A DNA stretch of 64,000 nt from Cribrihabitans_A neustonicus (GCF_048820895.1 NZ_JBMERQ010000002.1:248001-312000), one strand, 5' to 3'; numbered from the stretch's first letter, positions 52,862 through 61,734 are shown. Notes: generated by a model from the letters alone, not told the origin. Translations and numbers: made by a program.

Positions 52862-52891
52862 TGCGTGGTCCATTTTGGTGTGTCCCACGCA
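52862..52891 (+). promoter_or_regulatory. 5'-UTR hairpin before the 60-residue peptide gene
   Basis: TGCGTGG (52862-52868) pairs perfectly with CCACGCA (52885-52891), just upstream of the GGAGG ribosome site at 52898-52902. It may stabilise the mRNA or tune translation. Confidence 0.4.
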
Positions 52892-52907
52892 AATTCTGGA
52901 GGTTAAC

Positions 52908-53090
52908 ATGAAAAAACTCGTTATCGCCGCTGCTCTGACTGCTGCTGCTTCGACCGCTTCGGCAGGCAACCTTGCCGAGCCGGTTGTGGAAGCACCGGTC
53001 ATCGTTGAAGAAGCACAGGGCTCCTCGGCAGGCATCCTGCTGCCCCTGCTGCTGCTGGTTCTGGTTGGCGCCGCAGTCGCGTCCAACTAA
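52908..53090 (+). CDS. Small exported membrane peptide (60 residues)
   Basis: A 60-residue protein of unknown function. A signal peptide MKKLVIAAALTAAASTASA (cleavage after Ala19) is followed by an acidic linker NLAEPVVEAPVIVEEAQG and a C-terminal hydrophobic helix GILLPLLLLVLVGAAVA (about 42-58). The mature form would be a ~40-residue single-span peptide. Strong expression signals surround it: GGAGG 5 nt before the ATG, a 5'-UTR hairpin and a strong terminator. I recall similar short Glu/Val/Pro peptides in other Rhodobacteraceae, without known function. Confidence 0.85.
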   Translation: MKKLVIAAALTAAASTASAGNLAEPVVEAPVIVEEAQGSSAGILLPLLLLVLVGAAVASN

Positions 53091-53112
53091 GTCCTGCATT
53101 AAGGATTACGGA

Positions 53113-53142
53113 AAAGGCGGTGGGGTTCCACCGCCTTTTTTT
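53113..53142 (+). terminator. Intrinsic terminator of the small peptide gene
   Basis: AAAGGCGGTGG-GGTT-CCACCGCCTTTTTTT: an 8-bp perfect GC core (extended by A-T pairs), a tetraloop and seven Ts, 23 nt after the stop. Confidence 0.93.
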
Positions 53143-53186
53143 GCAGTTGGGGCCTTGGCGGCACCTGGCAGCAGGAACTTGCCGAT

Positions 53187-56100
53187 TCAGCCCGCTTCTG
53201 CCTCGGACAGTACGCGGCCCAGCACCTCCAGAAGCATCTCCGTATCCGCTGATTCGATGGTGAGCGGCGGGCGGATCTTGAGGATGTTGTCCTTGGGGCC
53301 TTCGCTGCCGATCAGGATGCGGTGCTCGCGCATGCGGTTTTTCACGTAGAAACAGAGGGTGGTGGCTTCGCTCCCATCCGATTCGATCAGCTCCACACCG
53401 AGGAACAGTCCCATGCCGCGCACGTCGCCGATGGCGCGGTGGCGGGCCTGCAGTTCCTTCAGCCCCTCAAGCAGCGCCTTCCCCTGCCTGCGGGCGTTGT
53501 CCTGCAAACATTCATCATCGACAATGTCCAGCACCTCCTTGCCGATGCGGCAGGAAAGGGTGGAGCCGCCAAAGGTGGAGAAGAACTCCGGGCCCTTCGC
53601 GAAGCTCTCCGCGATGGCGCGGGTGGTGACCAGCACGCCGATCGGGTGGCCGTTGCCGATGGGTTTGCCCAGCACCACGATGTCGGGGCTGGCGCCCTGG
53701 TGCTCGAAGCCGAAGTAATACTCTCCCAGCCGTCCCAGCCCGGTCTGCACTTCGTCGGCGATGCAGACACCGCCGGCTGCGCGGATTTTCTGGTAGACGG
53801 CGGGCAGGTAGCCCTTGGGCGGGATGATCTGGCCGCCGACCGAGGGGAAGGTCTCGGCGATGAAACCCGCAACGCCGTGGCCCTTTGCCTGCAGCCTGGC
53901 GATGGCCGGGTCCACGAAGTCCGCGAATTTCTGCGCGCGCGCCGGGTCATCGCGGCGGAAACTGCCCCGGTAGTCGTCCGCCACCTCCACCAGTTCGACC
54001 CAATCGGGCTGCCCCGGCCCGCCGGGCTGGTTGAACTTGTAGGCGGAGATATCGACCGCGCCGGTGGTATTGCCGTGGTAGCCGTGGTCCGGCGCCACCA
54101 TGCCCTTGGCGCCGGTGTGGGCGCGGGCGAGGCGCAGGGCGAGCTCGTTGGCCTCGGTGCCTGAGTTGACGAAGAAGCAGACCTCCAGATGATCCGGCAT
54201 TTTCGACAGGATCTTCTCTGCAAACGCCACCTGCGCCGGGTGCAGGTAGCGGGTGTTGGAGTTCATCCGTTTCAGCTGGTCCGCGGCTACCGCCTGAATG
54301 CGCGGGTGGGCGTGGCCCACGTGGGGGACGTTGTTGTATGCGTCGAGATAGGGCCTTCCCCATTCGTCGAACAGGTGATGTTTCCAGCCGCGCAGCAGCA
54401 TCACCGGGTCGCTGTAGGTGAGGCTGAGGTTGGCGGCAAAATGCGCTCGGCGGCCCTCCATCACGGCGGTTTTGTCCGCGGGCTGGTAGCGGGTCTTTGC
54501 ATCCGGCAGGTTCAAGAGCGGCGCCGGGTTGGGGCAGAGCGCGTGCCAAAGCTCCAGCTCGTCGGGGTCGGCAACGCCGGGCCAGTCGGCCTCCATGCCC
54601 TCGGTGCTGAGGGCGAGCTGGAAGTGCACATGCGGCGCCCAGCCGCCGTTCTGCGTGGCATCGCCGAGCCGGCAGAAGGCCGCGCCCTTGGCCATGCGGT
54701 CTCCGGGGGCAAGCCGCGTGCAGCACTCCGGGTCGAGATGGCCATAGAGCGTGAAGAAGGCATCGCCGTCCGGGGTTTCATGGTGCAGAATGATGACGCC
54801 GCCGTAGTCGAGATGGCTGTCGCGGTTCTCCACCGCAAAAACGGTGCCCTCCAGCGGCGCGTGGAGCGGTGTGCCGGCGGGGGCAAAGCCGTCGACTGCG
54901 ATATGCACGGTGCGCCGGCTGCTGGCCTTCCATGGCCCCTTGCGGAAGGCGGGTTCCGCGTAGATCAGCCGCGGCTCGTTGTAGTAGCCAAGCCAGACGC
55001 CGGTGCCGAACTCCTCGCCCACCCGGGCGGCTTCCTCCAGCGGCATGTGGAACGGGTTCTGCGGCCAGGTGGCGTTTTCAACCGAAAGCGAGCCCATGGG
55101 CACGTCGCTCAGATCCTGGCCCATGAGCGGAGCGAAGTTGCCGCGTTCAGTCTCTAAGAAGGCTAAAACGCGGTCCGCGCCTTCCGCCACCGGCAGTCCG
55201 CAAGCGGCGCGCAGGCGGGCGTTGATCAGCCCTGTGTTGACACTGTCCTCTTCGAGGAACCGCCAGGCCGGGGCTTGCGAAATGGTCACGTAAGGGTCGT
55301 CCAGAGTCTCCGCCGCCATCAGGGTGGAGTTCACCACGCTCACCGCCAGCCGCATCCGCAAAAGCGGCCAGATCAGGTCTACTTCCGCAGCCGTCAGCGG
55401 ATAGGCGTCGTGATACCCAGCCACCAGCGCCGCCAGTGCCGCCTCCGGTTCGGGGTGGTCGAGCACGGCATAGGCCGCTGCAATGGCAAGGTCGCAGACG
55501 CGCGGTGCGGCGCACATGTCGCCGAGGTCGATGAGCCCGGAAATATGGAGCGGCTCGCTCAGTTCTCCGGTGACCAGCAGGTTGTAGTCATTGGCGTCAT
55601 TGTGGATCGCCTGCTTGCGGAGCGCAGCCAAAACAGGCTCTAACTTGGCGAAATCGGCGCAGATGCGCTCGATGATGCCCTGTCGGGCGGGGTCCGCGAT
55701 ACATTCCGCCCGGTCGTTGATCCAGCCTGCCTGCATCAGGTCCCATTTGAACTCGCGCGCGAGCCCTTCGTGCCGGAAATCCGCCAGCGCCGCGGTGGTG
55801 CCGCCCAGGACCGCGCCCGCTTCGCGGATCAACGCAAGCGTTTTTGGCGCGGCCTTGGCATAGCAGCGGCCGGGCAGGCGGCTTTGCACCCAGACCAGCC
55901 GGGGCTGGCCGTCTTCGTCCTGCAGTTCGGCCATGGCCGTGCCGTCCAGGGTCCGGATCACCCGCGGCAGGGGCAGGGCAGCGTTGCGGGCGCGGATGTG
56001 GTCCAGCGCGGCGATCTGCATATCGACCAGAGCTGGGTCGCAGCCGGGGCGCATGGCTTTCAGGATATAGCCGCTGCCGTCCGCCCCCTCGGCCAGGAAG

Positions 56101-56189
56101 TTGAGATCATATTCCCCGTCCAGCTGCTGCAGCTCCGCGGTGATCCCCCAATGCGCGTGCAGCGCGGTTGCCCAATGCCCATGTGCCAA
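53187..56189 (-). CDS. Kinase - M23 peptidase - class III aminotransferase fusion
   Basis: A 1000-residue three-domain protein. Residues about 20-330 form an APH/hydroxylysine-kinase-like domain with the catalytic loop HNDANDYN (His196, Asp198) and GLIDLGD. About 420-530 is an M23/LytM metallopeptidase fold with HIAVD (His429, Asp433), YGHL (His484) and PHVHF (His520, His522). About 580-1000 is a class III PLP domain with NSGTEANELA, ADEVQTG and PLP-Lys842 in LGKPIGNG. The kinase-lyase pairing mirrors human hydroxylysine kinase plus ammoniophospholyases, so a phosphorylated amino alcohol or hydroxylysine is a plausible intermediate. No signal peptide. TTG 56189 is chosen: GGGGAGGA is 6 nt upstream. 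Confidence 0.9.
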   Translation of the reverse strand: MAHGHWATALHAHWGITAELQQLDGEYDLNFLAEGADGSGYILKAMRPGCDPALVDMQIAALDHIRARNAALPLPRVIRTLDGTAMAELQDEDGQPRLVWVQSRLPGRCYAKAAPKTLALIREAGAVLGGTTAALADFRHEGLAREFKWDLMQAGWINDRAECIADPARQGIIERICADFAKLEPVLAALRKQAIHNDANDYNLLVTGELSEPLHISGLIDLGDMCAAPRVCDLAIAAAYAVLDHPEPEAALAALVAGYHDAYPLTAAEVDLIWPLLRMRLAVSVVNSTLMAAETLDDPYVTISQAPAWRFLEEDSVNTGLINARLRAACGLPVAEGADRVLAFLETERGNFAPLMGQDLSDVPMGSLSVENATWPQNPFHMPLEEAARVGEEFGTGVWLGYYNEPRLIYAEPAFRKGPWKASSRRTVHIAVDGFAPAGTPLHAPLEGTVFAVENRDSHLDYGGVIILHHETPDGDAFFTLYGHLDPECCTRLAPGDRMAKGAAFCRLGDATQNGGWAPHVHFQLALSTEGMEADWPGVADPDELELWHALCPNPAPLLNLPDAKTRYQPADKTAVMEGRRAHFAANLSLTYSDPVMLLRGWKHHLFDEWGRPYLDAYNNVPHVGHAHPRIQAVAADQLKRMNSNTRYLHPAQVAFAEKILSKMPDHLEVCFFVNSGTEANELALRLARAHTGAKGMVAPDHGYHGNTTGAVDISAYKFNQPGGPGQPDWVELVEVADDYRGSFRRDDPARAQKFADFVDPAIARLQAKGHGVAGFIAETFPSVGGQIIPPKGYLPAVYQKIRAAGGVCIADEVQTGLGRLGEYYFGFEHQGASPDIVVLGKPIGNGHPIGVLVTTRAIAESFAKGPEFFSTFGGSTLSCRIGKEVLDIVDDECLQDNARRQGKALLEGLKELQARHRAIGDVRGMGLFLGVELIESDGSEATTLCFYVKNRMREHRILIGSEGPKDNILKIRPPLTIESADTEMLLEVLGRVLSEAEAG

Positions 56190-56259
56190 AACAAATCCTC
56201 CCCGGCCGGGCCAGGCCCGGCGCTGCAAATCCGCGCCATCATTGGCGCGGTGCGGGAGG

Positions 56260-57321
56260 TTAGTCCAGCCAGCCCTTGAGGTTTTCGCCGATCACCCCGG
56301 CCAGCGCATCAATGTGGCCGCCGTCATCGTTGAGACAGGGGATGTAGAGGAACTCCTCGCCGCCGGCCTCTTCGAAGCTTTCGCGGATCTCCTCGTTGAT
56401 CTCCTCCAGCGTCTCGATGCAGTCGGCGGAGAAGGCGGGCGCGACCACCGCGATGTTCTTCTTGCCCTCCTTGGCGAGCGCCGCGACGTGATCGACGGTG
56501 TAGGGCTTCAGCCATTCCTCCGGCCCGAAGACCGACTGGAAGGTGGTGGTGATCTCGGTGTCGTCCCAGCCCAGCCGCTCTTTCAGCAAGCGCGTCGTTT
56601 TCTGGCACTGGCAATGGTAGGGGTCGCCCTGCATCAGGTAGCGTTTCGGCATCCCGTGGTAGGAGACCACCAGGATGTCGGGGCGCTTCTCCGCCTTGGC
56701 ATAGGCGCTTTCCACCGAGCGGGCGAGTGCGTCGATATAGGCGGGCTCGTCGAAATAGGGCGCGATGGTGCGGGCGGCGGGCTGCCAGGCTTCCTCCATC
56801 AGCGCGCGGAAGAACTGGTCGTTCGCGGTGGCGGAGGTGGCGCCGGCGTACTGCGGGTAGAGCGGCACAAACAGGATCTTCTGGCAGCCCGCTTCGACCA
56901 TCTCCCGGACCTTGGACTTGGTCGAGGGGTTGCCGTAGCGCATGCAGAAATCGACCATCACCTTGTCGCCGTAGCGCGCCTTGAGCACTTCAGCCATCCT
57001 GGCGGTCTGGTCCTTGGTGATCGTCATCAGCGGGCTTTCGCCCTTGTCGTGGTTCCAGATCGACTTGTAGGCCGCGCCGGAGGAAAACGGCCGCTTGGCA
57101 AGGATGATGAGCTGCAAGAGCGGCTGCCATTTCCACGACGGGTAGTCGATCACCCGCTTGTCGGACAGGAACTCGTTCAGGTAGCGCCGCATCGGCCAGT
57201 AGGTGTAGTTGTCCGGCGTGCCGAGGTTGGCCAGCAGGATCCCCACCTTTTCGGCCGGGATTTCCGGATGGCCGGCCGGTGCGTGGACGGGGCAGGTGGC
57301 TTTCGGGGTGGCATCCAGCAT
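56260..57321 (-). CDS. hemH: Ferrochelatase
   Basis: A 353-residue enzyme inserting Fe2+ into protoporphyrin IX, the last step of heme synthesis. GILLANLGTPDNYTYWPMRRYLNEFLSD (about 28-55) is the N-terminal signature. VVSYHGMPKRY holds the metal-binding His, and FQSVFGPEEWLKPYT and PAFSADCIETLEEI are C-terminal signatures. The ATG at 57321 gives the usual length; the frame is open 22 codons upstream without conservation. HemJ, which makes its substrate, is encoded at 13.5 kb. Confidence 0.96.
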   Translation of the reverse strand: MLDATPKATCPVHAPAGHPEIPAEKVGILLANLGTPDNYTYWPMRRYLNEFLSDKRVIDYPSWKWQPLLQLIILAKRPFSSGAAYKSIWNHDKGESPLMTITKDQTARMAEVLKARYGDKVMVDFCMRYGNPSTKSKVREMVEAGCQKILFVPLYPQYAGATSATANDQFFRALMEEAWQPAARTIAPYFDEPAYIDALARSVESAYAKAEKRPDILVVSYHGMPKRYLMQGDPYHCQCQKTTRLLKERLGWDDTEITTTFQSVFGPEEWLKPYTVDHVAALAKEGKKNIAVVAPAFSADCIETLEEINEEIRESFEEAGGEEFLYIPCLNDDGGHIDALAGVIGENLKGWLD

Positions 57322-57427
57322 GGGTACGGTCCTGTGCGGCTTCTTCAGTTTCACTCGGGTGTAATCCGATACGGGGGCAAAGGCCAATTGGATCGCTTTG
57401 CCGCAGAGATAGGGCGCCCTTATCGGA

Positions 57428-58252
57428 TCAGAGTTTGCCCTCCGGCACCTTCAGCGCATCGGCGAGCCGCATTTGCGCGGAACCCGGCCGCAGCGGTTTC
57501 TGCTGCGTCTGCGAAGGGGTCCAGCCGGTGAGGCAGACCAGCTCGAAGGTGGCAGGGAGGCGGCCTTCGGCGGTGGCGAAATGCGCGCGGTAAAGCCGCT
57601 CGGCCTCGGCAAACAGAGCCCGCGGCGGCGTGCGTTTGAGGCGCTGCGCGAGCGCGTTGGTTTCTCCCATGCCACGCAGGTCGCGGACCAGATGCGCAAG
57701 ATCGCGGTATTCGGCAGTGAGCGGCACCACATCCGCAACCGGCAGCGCGAAGCCTGCCCGCTGCAGCAGCCCGCCGAGGTCGCGGACCTCTCCCATCGGG
57801 GCAATGCGCGGGGATAGGCCGCCGGTCACGCGGGTTTCGGCCTCGGCTAGGGCCGCACGCAGCTCCCGCAGGGTCTGCCCGCCCAGCATCACCACCAGCA
57901 TCAGCCCGTCTTCCTTCAGGGCGCGGCGGCACTGGATCAGCTGGCCGACCGGGTCATTGGCCCAATGCAGGCCCATCGCATGTATCACCACGTCATGCGC
58001 GCCGGGCTCCAGCGCCAGCGTGTCGTCGTCCGGCACCAAGTTGGCGCCGGGCAGGGCCCCTTCCCAGACCTCGGGGAAAGGAGTCACCACGGCCGGGGCC
58101 GTAAACCTCCGGTTAACCATGCTCAGGCGATCCTCAGCCTCGTCCCGCGCCATTTGGTGCAGGAACAGCGCGTCCGCCCGGCGGCGGGCGCGGCGGGCAG
58201 CCAGTGCGCGGCGGTCAACAAGTTGCGGCTGGGAGGCAGGTGCATGCGTCAT
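57428..58252 (-). CDS. NDUFAF5/BioC-like SAM methyltransferase-fold protein
   Basis: A 274-residue protein. The N-terminal LVDRRALAARRARRRADALFLHQMARDEAEDRL and C-terminal TFELVCLTGWTPSQTQQKPLRPGSAQMRLADAL match the alphaproteobacterial relatives of NDUFAF5. HAMGLHWANDPVGQLIQCRRALKEDGLMLVVMLGGQTLRELR is the conserved core. The mitochondrial homologue hydroxylates an Arg of the complex I subunit NDUFS7. Here the glycine-rich SAM loop is hard to recognise, so methyltransferase activity is doubtful. Only 13 nt separate its start from divergent comF. Confidence 0.88.
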   Translation of the reverse strand: MTHAPASQPQLVDRRALAARRARRRADALFLHQMARDEAEDRLSMVNRRFTAPAVVTPFPEVWEGALPGANLVPDDDTLALEPGAHDVVIHAMGLHWANDPVGQLIQCRRALKEDGLMLVVMLGGQTLRELRAALAEAETRVTGGLSPRIAPMGEVRDLGGLLQRAGFALPVADVVPLTAEYRDLAHLVRDLRGMGETNALAQRLKRTPPRALFAEAERLYRAHFATAEGRLPATFELVCLTGWTPSQTQQKPLRPGSAQMRLADALKVPEGKL

Positions 58253-58265
58253 GGGAGCTATTTAG

Positions 58266-58994
58266 ATGCTGCACCGCCAGATTCAAACCGCTGTTTCGCT
58301 TGTCTTTCCGCCGCAATGCATGGGCTGCGGCGCCCTCACCGATGCGCCCGGCGGGCTTTGCGCAAGCTGCTGGCCGGAAACGCGGTTCATCACCGGCACC
58401 GTTTGCGAGAGCTGCGGCGCGCCACTTCCGGGGGAGGCAGACGGATACCTGCTGGAGTGCGACGGCTGCATGGCGCACCCGCGGCCCTGGGCCCGCGGCC
58501 GCAGCGCGCTTCTGTACGAGGGGCGCGGGCGCAAGCTGGTGCTGGCGCTGAAACACGGCGACCGGACGGAACTGGCGGAAATGGCGGCGCAGTGGCTCTA
58601 CCGCGCCGCGCAGCCGTTGCTGGAGGGCAGGCCGCTGCTGTGCCCGGTGCCGCTGCACTGGACCCGGCTGGTCAAGCGCAAGTACAACCAGTCGGCGCTG
58701 CTCGCGGCGGCGCTGGCGCGGCGGGCGGGGCTGCCGCATTGCCCGGACCTGTTGCGCCGCCGCCGGCTGACGCCTGCGCTGGAGGGCAAGACCCGCGCCG
58801 AGCGCCACCGCCTCCTTGGCGATGCCATCGCCGCGCATCCGCGCCACAGTGGGCGGCTCGAAGGGCGGGCGGCGCTGATCGTCGATGACGTGATGACCTC
58901 GGGCGCCACCTTGGGCGCCTGTGCCGAGGCCTGTCTGGCGGCCGGAGCGGGGGAGGTGCGGGTGGTGGTCCTGGCGCGGGTCACGCGGGCGTGA
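58266..58994 (+). CDS. comF: ComF family phosphoribosyltransferase-like protein
   Basis: A 242-residue protein with an N-terminal double zinc finger (CMGCG, CASC, CESCG and CDGC pairs within residues 18-75). A phosphoribosyltransferase domain follows with LKHGDR, CPVPLHWTRLVKRKYNQSALLA and the PRPP loop ALIVDDVMTSGATL (about 205-218). ComF aids DNA uptake in competent bacteria by an unclear mechanism. GGGAG is 8 nt before the ATG. It is divergent from the NDUFAF5-like gene with almost no space. Confidence 0.94.
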   Translation: MLHRQIQTAVSLVFPPQCMGCGALTDAPGGLCASCWPETRFITGTVCESCGAPLPGEADGYLLECDGCMAHPRPWARGRSALLYEGRGRKLVLALKHGDRTELAEMAAQWLYRAAQPLLEGRPLLCPVPLHWTRLVKRKYNQSALLAAALARRAGLPHCPDLLRRRRLTPALEGKTRAERHRLLGDAIAAHPRHSGRLEGRAALIVDDVMTSGATLGACAEACLAAGAGEVRVVVLARVTRA

Positions 58995-59074
58995 GCGCGC
59001 CGGCCTGGTACTGGCAATTCTTGCATTGAATGCCCAATTCCTCCAGAACACGCTAACCAAAGATGGGGTTCTGA

Positions 59075-59332
59075 ATGAAACCGGTGGAAATCTACACGTC
59101 GCCGCTTTGCGGCTTTTGCCACGCCGCCAAGCGGCTGTTGAACAAGAAGGGCGTTGCCTTCTCGGAAATCAACGTGCTGCAGGAGCCCGAGCGCAAGGCG
59201 GAGATGATCCAGCGCGCCAACGGCGGCCGGACGGTGCCGCAGATCTTCATCGGCGGCACTCATGTGGGCGGCTGCGATGACCTCTACGCGCTGGAGCAGG
59301 ACGGCAAGCTCGATCCGCTGCTGGCGGCCTGA
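59075..59332 (+). CDS. grxC: Glutaredoxin 3
   Basis: An 85-residue dithiol glutaredoxin using GSH to reduce protein disulfides or deglutathionylate. The active site reads CGFC (12-15) in place of the usual CPYC, keeping both cysteines. TVPQIFIGGTHVGGCDDL is the GSH-binding part. Length equals that of the E. coli protein. The nitrilase-family gene follows after 16 nt, so they are probably co-transcribed. Confidence 0.95.
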   Translation: MKPVEIYTSPLCGFCHAAKRLLNKKGVAFSEINVLQEPERKAEMIQRANGGRTVPQIFIGGTHVGGCDDLYALEQDGKLDPLLAA

Positions 59333-59348
59333 CGCTGGAGGCAAGGTG

Positions 59349-60179
59349 ATGCGCGCTGCCCTGCTGCAGATGACCTCCTCCGACGATCCAGCCGAGAACC
59401 TGGAAATGGTGAAGCGGATGATGGAGGAGGCCGTGCGCGGCGGCGCGGAGCTGGTGCTGACGCCGGAGGTGACCAATTGCGTCTCCACCAGCCGCAGCCA
59501 CCAGAACGCCGTGCTCTGCCACGAGGATGACGATCCCGTTCTCGCTGGCCTGAGGGCCGAGGCGGCGCGGCACGAGGTCTGGCTGCTGATCGGCTCGCTG
59601 GCGCTGAAGACGCAAGGCCCCGACGGGCGCTTTGCCAACCGGCAGTTCCTGATCGCGCCCGACGGCAGTATCCAGGCGCGCTATGACAAGATCCACATGT
59701 TCGACGTCGAGGTGACGCCGGAGGAAACCTACCGCGAATCCGACGGTTTCCGCCCGGGGACCGAGGCGGTGCTGGCGCAGACGCCGCTGGGCCGGATCGG
59801 CATGACCATCTGCTACGACGTCCGCTTCCCGCATCTGCACCGCGCGCTGGCCAAGGGCGGGGCGCAGATCCTGACCGTTCCGGCCGCGTTTTCCCATGTG
59901 ACCGGAGCCGCGCATTGGCACGTGCTGCTGCGTGCCCGCGCGATCGAGACGGGCTGTTTCGTGCTGGCGCCCGCCCAAACCGGCAAACACTCGGCTTCCA
60001 AAGGGCAGAACCGGCGCACCTATGGCCATTCACTGGTGGTGGCGCCCTGGGGGGAGGTTCTGGCCGATGGCGGCACCGAGCCGGGTGTGGTCTTTGCCGA
60101 TATCGATCTCGACAAGGTGCAGGACGCCCGCGGCCGGGTGCCCGCGCTGACCCATGACCGGGAGTTCGACGGGCCCTGA
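59349..60179 (+). CDS. Nitrilase-superfamily amidase (Nit1/Nit2-like)
   Basis: A 276-residue carbon-nitrogen hydrolase. The Glu-Lys-Cys triad is visible as Glu40 (LTPEVTN), Lys114 (RYDKIHMFD) and Cys155 (MTICYDVRFP). The pattern is close to Nit1/Nit2, whose known job is removing deaminated glutathione; location directly after glutaredoxin fits that but is not proof. GGAGG lies 7 nt before ATG 59349. Its stop shares a base with the MarR start. Confidence 0.9.
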   Translation: MRAALLQMTSSDDPAENLEMVKRMMEEAVRGGAELVLTPEVTNCVSTSRSHQNAVLCHEDDDPVLAGLRAEAARHEVWLLIGSLALKTQGPDGRFANRQFLIAPDGSIQARYDKIHMFDVEVTPEETYRESDGFRPGTEAVLAQTPLGRIGMTICYDVRFPHLHRALAKGGAQILTVPAAFSHVTGAAHWHVLLRARAIETGCFVLAPAQTGKHSASKGQNRRTYGHSLVVAPWGEVLADGGTEPGVVFADIDLDKVQDARGRVPALTHDREFDGP

Positions 60180-60631
60180 TGGACGAGACCCATTCCCTCG
60201 CGGTTTCCCTGTTCAGCGAAATCCTGATGGCGGACCAGCTGGCGCGCACGCGGCTGAGCAAGGTCCTGCCCAAAGGCATGGAGCTGTCGCATTTCTCGGT
60301 GCTGAACCACCTGGCGCGGGCCGGGCTGGAGCGGTCGCCTGCACAGCTTGCGAAATCCTTCCATGTCACCCGCGGCGCGATGACCAACACGCTGAGCAAG
60401 CTGGAAGTTGCGGGCTATATCCACGTCCGCCCGGATTGGGACGACGCCCGGCGCAAGATGGTGGCGATCAGCCCCGCGGGCCTGCGTGCGCGGGACGCGG
60501 CGCTGGCCGGGATCATCCCGATGATCTCGGAAGTGGTGGAGGAACTTGGCAGCGGCCGGGTGCGGGCGGCGCTGCCGATCCTGCGCGAGTTGCGCGGCAA
60601 GCTGGAAACCGGCGGCAAGGAAGGCGGCTGA
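60179..60631 (+). CDS. MarR-family transcriptional regulator
   Basis: A 150-residue winged-helix regulator. LSHFSVLNHLARAGLERSPAQLAKSFHVTRGAMTNTLSKLEVAGYIHVRPDWDDARRKMVAISPAG spans the helix-turn-helix and wing, including the conserved D-x-R of the wing. The ligand is unknown. Overlap by one base with the amidase gene suggests it is read from the grxC-amidase transcript. No operator is obvious nearby. Confidence 0.93.
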   Translation: MDETHSLAVSLFSEILMADQLARTRLSKVLPKGMELSHFSVLNHLARAGLERSPAQLAKSFHVTRGAMTNTLSKLEVAGYIHVRPDWDDARRKMVAISPAGLRARDAALAGIIPMISEVVEELGSGRVRAALPILRELRGKLETGGKEGG

Positions 60632-60987
60632 GGCCGGCTCTCGTGTCCGGCACTTGGCGCCGGGGAATGCCGGGGCATCGTGGGCCGGCGCAACCCCGGG
60701 CCGGCTTCCCACGAGAAAGGGACGCCCGGCAAATCGAGCGCCCCATCTTCCCCATCAGTCCCCCCGTCAACCCCGTGAGCGGTGGTTGGCAACTTCTGGG
60801 CTATGCCGCCGGCAACTGCGGCGGGCATTCACTCGGTGAAAAGGGCAGGAACCCTTCCAGAGTCGCGTAATTGCGTCCCGTAAGCCGATCCTAGCAAAGC
60901 CCGGGCCGGGGCCCAACGGTGCAAAAGAGGTAAGCCCTATCCTTTAGGATAGAATGCTGGCCGTATTCGTACAAATCGGCTGATATT
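60632..60987. other. Intergenic region, no gene seen
   Basis: 356 nt between the convergent MarR and ubiG genes. No conserved frame with a ribosome site was found. Features seen are GC-rich partial inverted repeats around 60650-60720 and a CTATCC-TTTA-GGATAG hairpin at 60937-60952, which might help end ubiG transcripts on the minus strand. Confidence 0.5.
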
Positions 60988-61734
60988 TTACGAGGGTTTC
61001 ACGCTGGCAGTGACATAATTCACCGAGAGATCACGCTCCGAGACCGACCAGTTCCAGGTGACCGGGTTGAACACAAAGCCCTTCCGGTCCACCGGGTTCA
61101 GTCCCGCCTTGCGCAAGAGCTCGTACAGCTCATCGGGAGTGATGAACTTGGACCACTCGTGGGTGCCGCGCGGCAGCCAGCGCATGATGACCTCGGCGCC
61201 GACAATCGCCATCGCGTAACTCTTCGCGTTCCGGTTGAGGGTGGAGCAGATTTGCAAGCCGCCGGGTTTCAGGAGGGTCTGCGTGGCGGTGAGGTAGCCA
61301 AGCGGATCGGCCACATGTTCCACCACCTCCATATTCAGGACGACGTCGAACCGCTCTCCCGCTTCCGCCAGCGCCTCGGCAGTGGTGTGGCGGTAGTCGA
61401 TCTCCAGGCCTGACTGTTCGGCGTGGATACGCGCCACGGGGATATTGCCCGCGGCGGCATCAGCTCCCACGACCGTGGCCCCGAGCCGCGCCATTGGCTC
61501 GCTCAGGAGCCCGCCGCCGCAGCCGATGTCGAGTAGCCGCAGCCCCTCGAACGGGCGCTGTGACGTCAGGTCGCGGCCAAATTCCGCTGCGACCTGCCGC
61601 GAGATGTAGTCCAGACGGCAGGGGTTCAGCATATGCAGCGGCTTGAACTTGCCCTGCGGGTCCCACCACTCCGCGGCCATGGCCTCAAATTTGGCGATTT
61701 CCGCCGGGTCGACCGTGGACTGAGGCGCTTGCAT
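60988..61734 (-). CDS. ubiG: UbiG, ubiquinone O-methyltransferase
   Basis: A 248-residue SAM methyltransferase performing both O-methylations in ubiquinone synthesis. FEAMAAEWWDPQGKFKPLHMLNPCRLDYI (16-44) is the family hallmark. LLDIGCGGGLLSEPMARLGA (67-86) is the SAM loop, and NMEVVEHVADP and FVFNPVTWNWSVS follow. ATG 61734 is chosen because GGAGACAGGA lies just upstream; a frame from 61773 adds unconserved residues. It is divergent from pip across 50 nt. Confidence 0.95.
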   Translation of the reverse strand: MQAPQSTVDPAEIAKFEAMAAEWWDPQGKFKPLHMLNPCRLDYISRQVAAEFGRDLTSQRPFEGLRLLDIGCGGGLLSEPMARLGATVVGADAAAGNIPVARIHAEQSGLEIDYRHTTAEALAEAGERFDVVLNMEVVEHVADPLGYLTATQTLLKPGGLQICSTLNRNAKSYAMAIVGAEVIMRWLPRGTHEWSKFITPDELYELLRKAGLNPVDRKGFVFNPVTWNWSVSERDLSVNYVTASVKPS

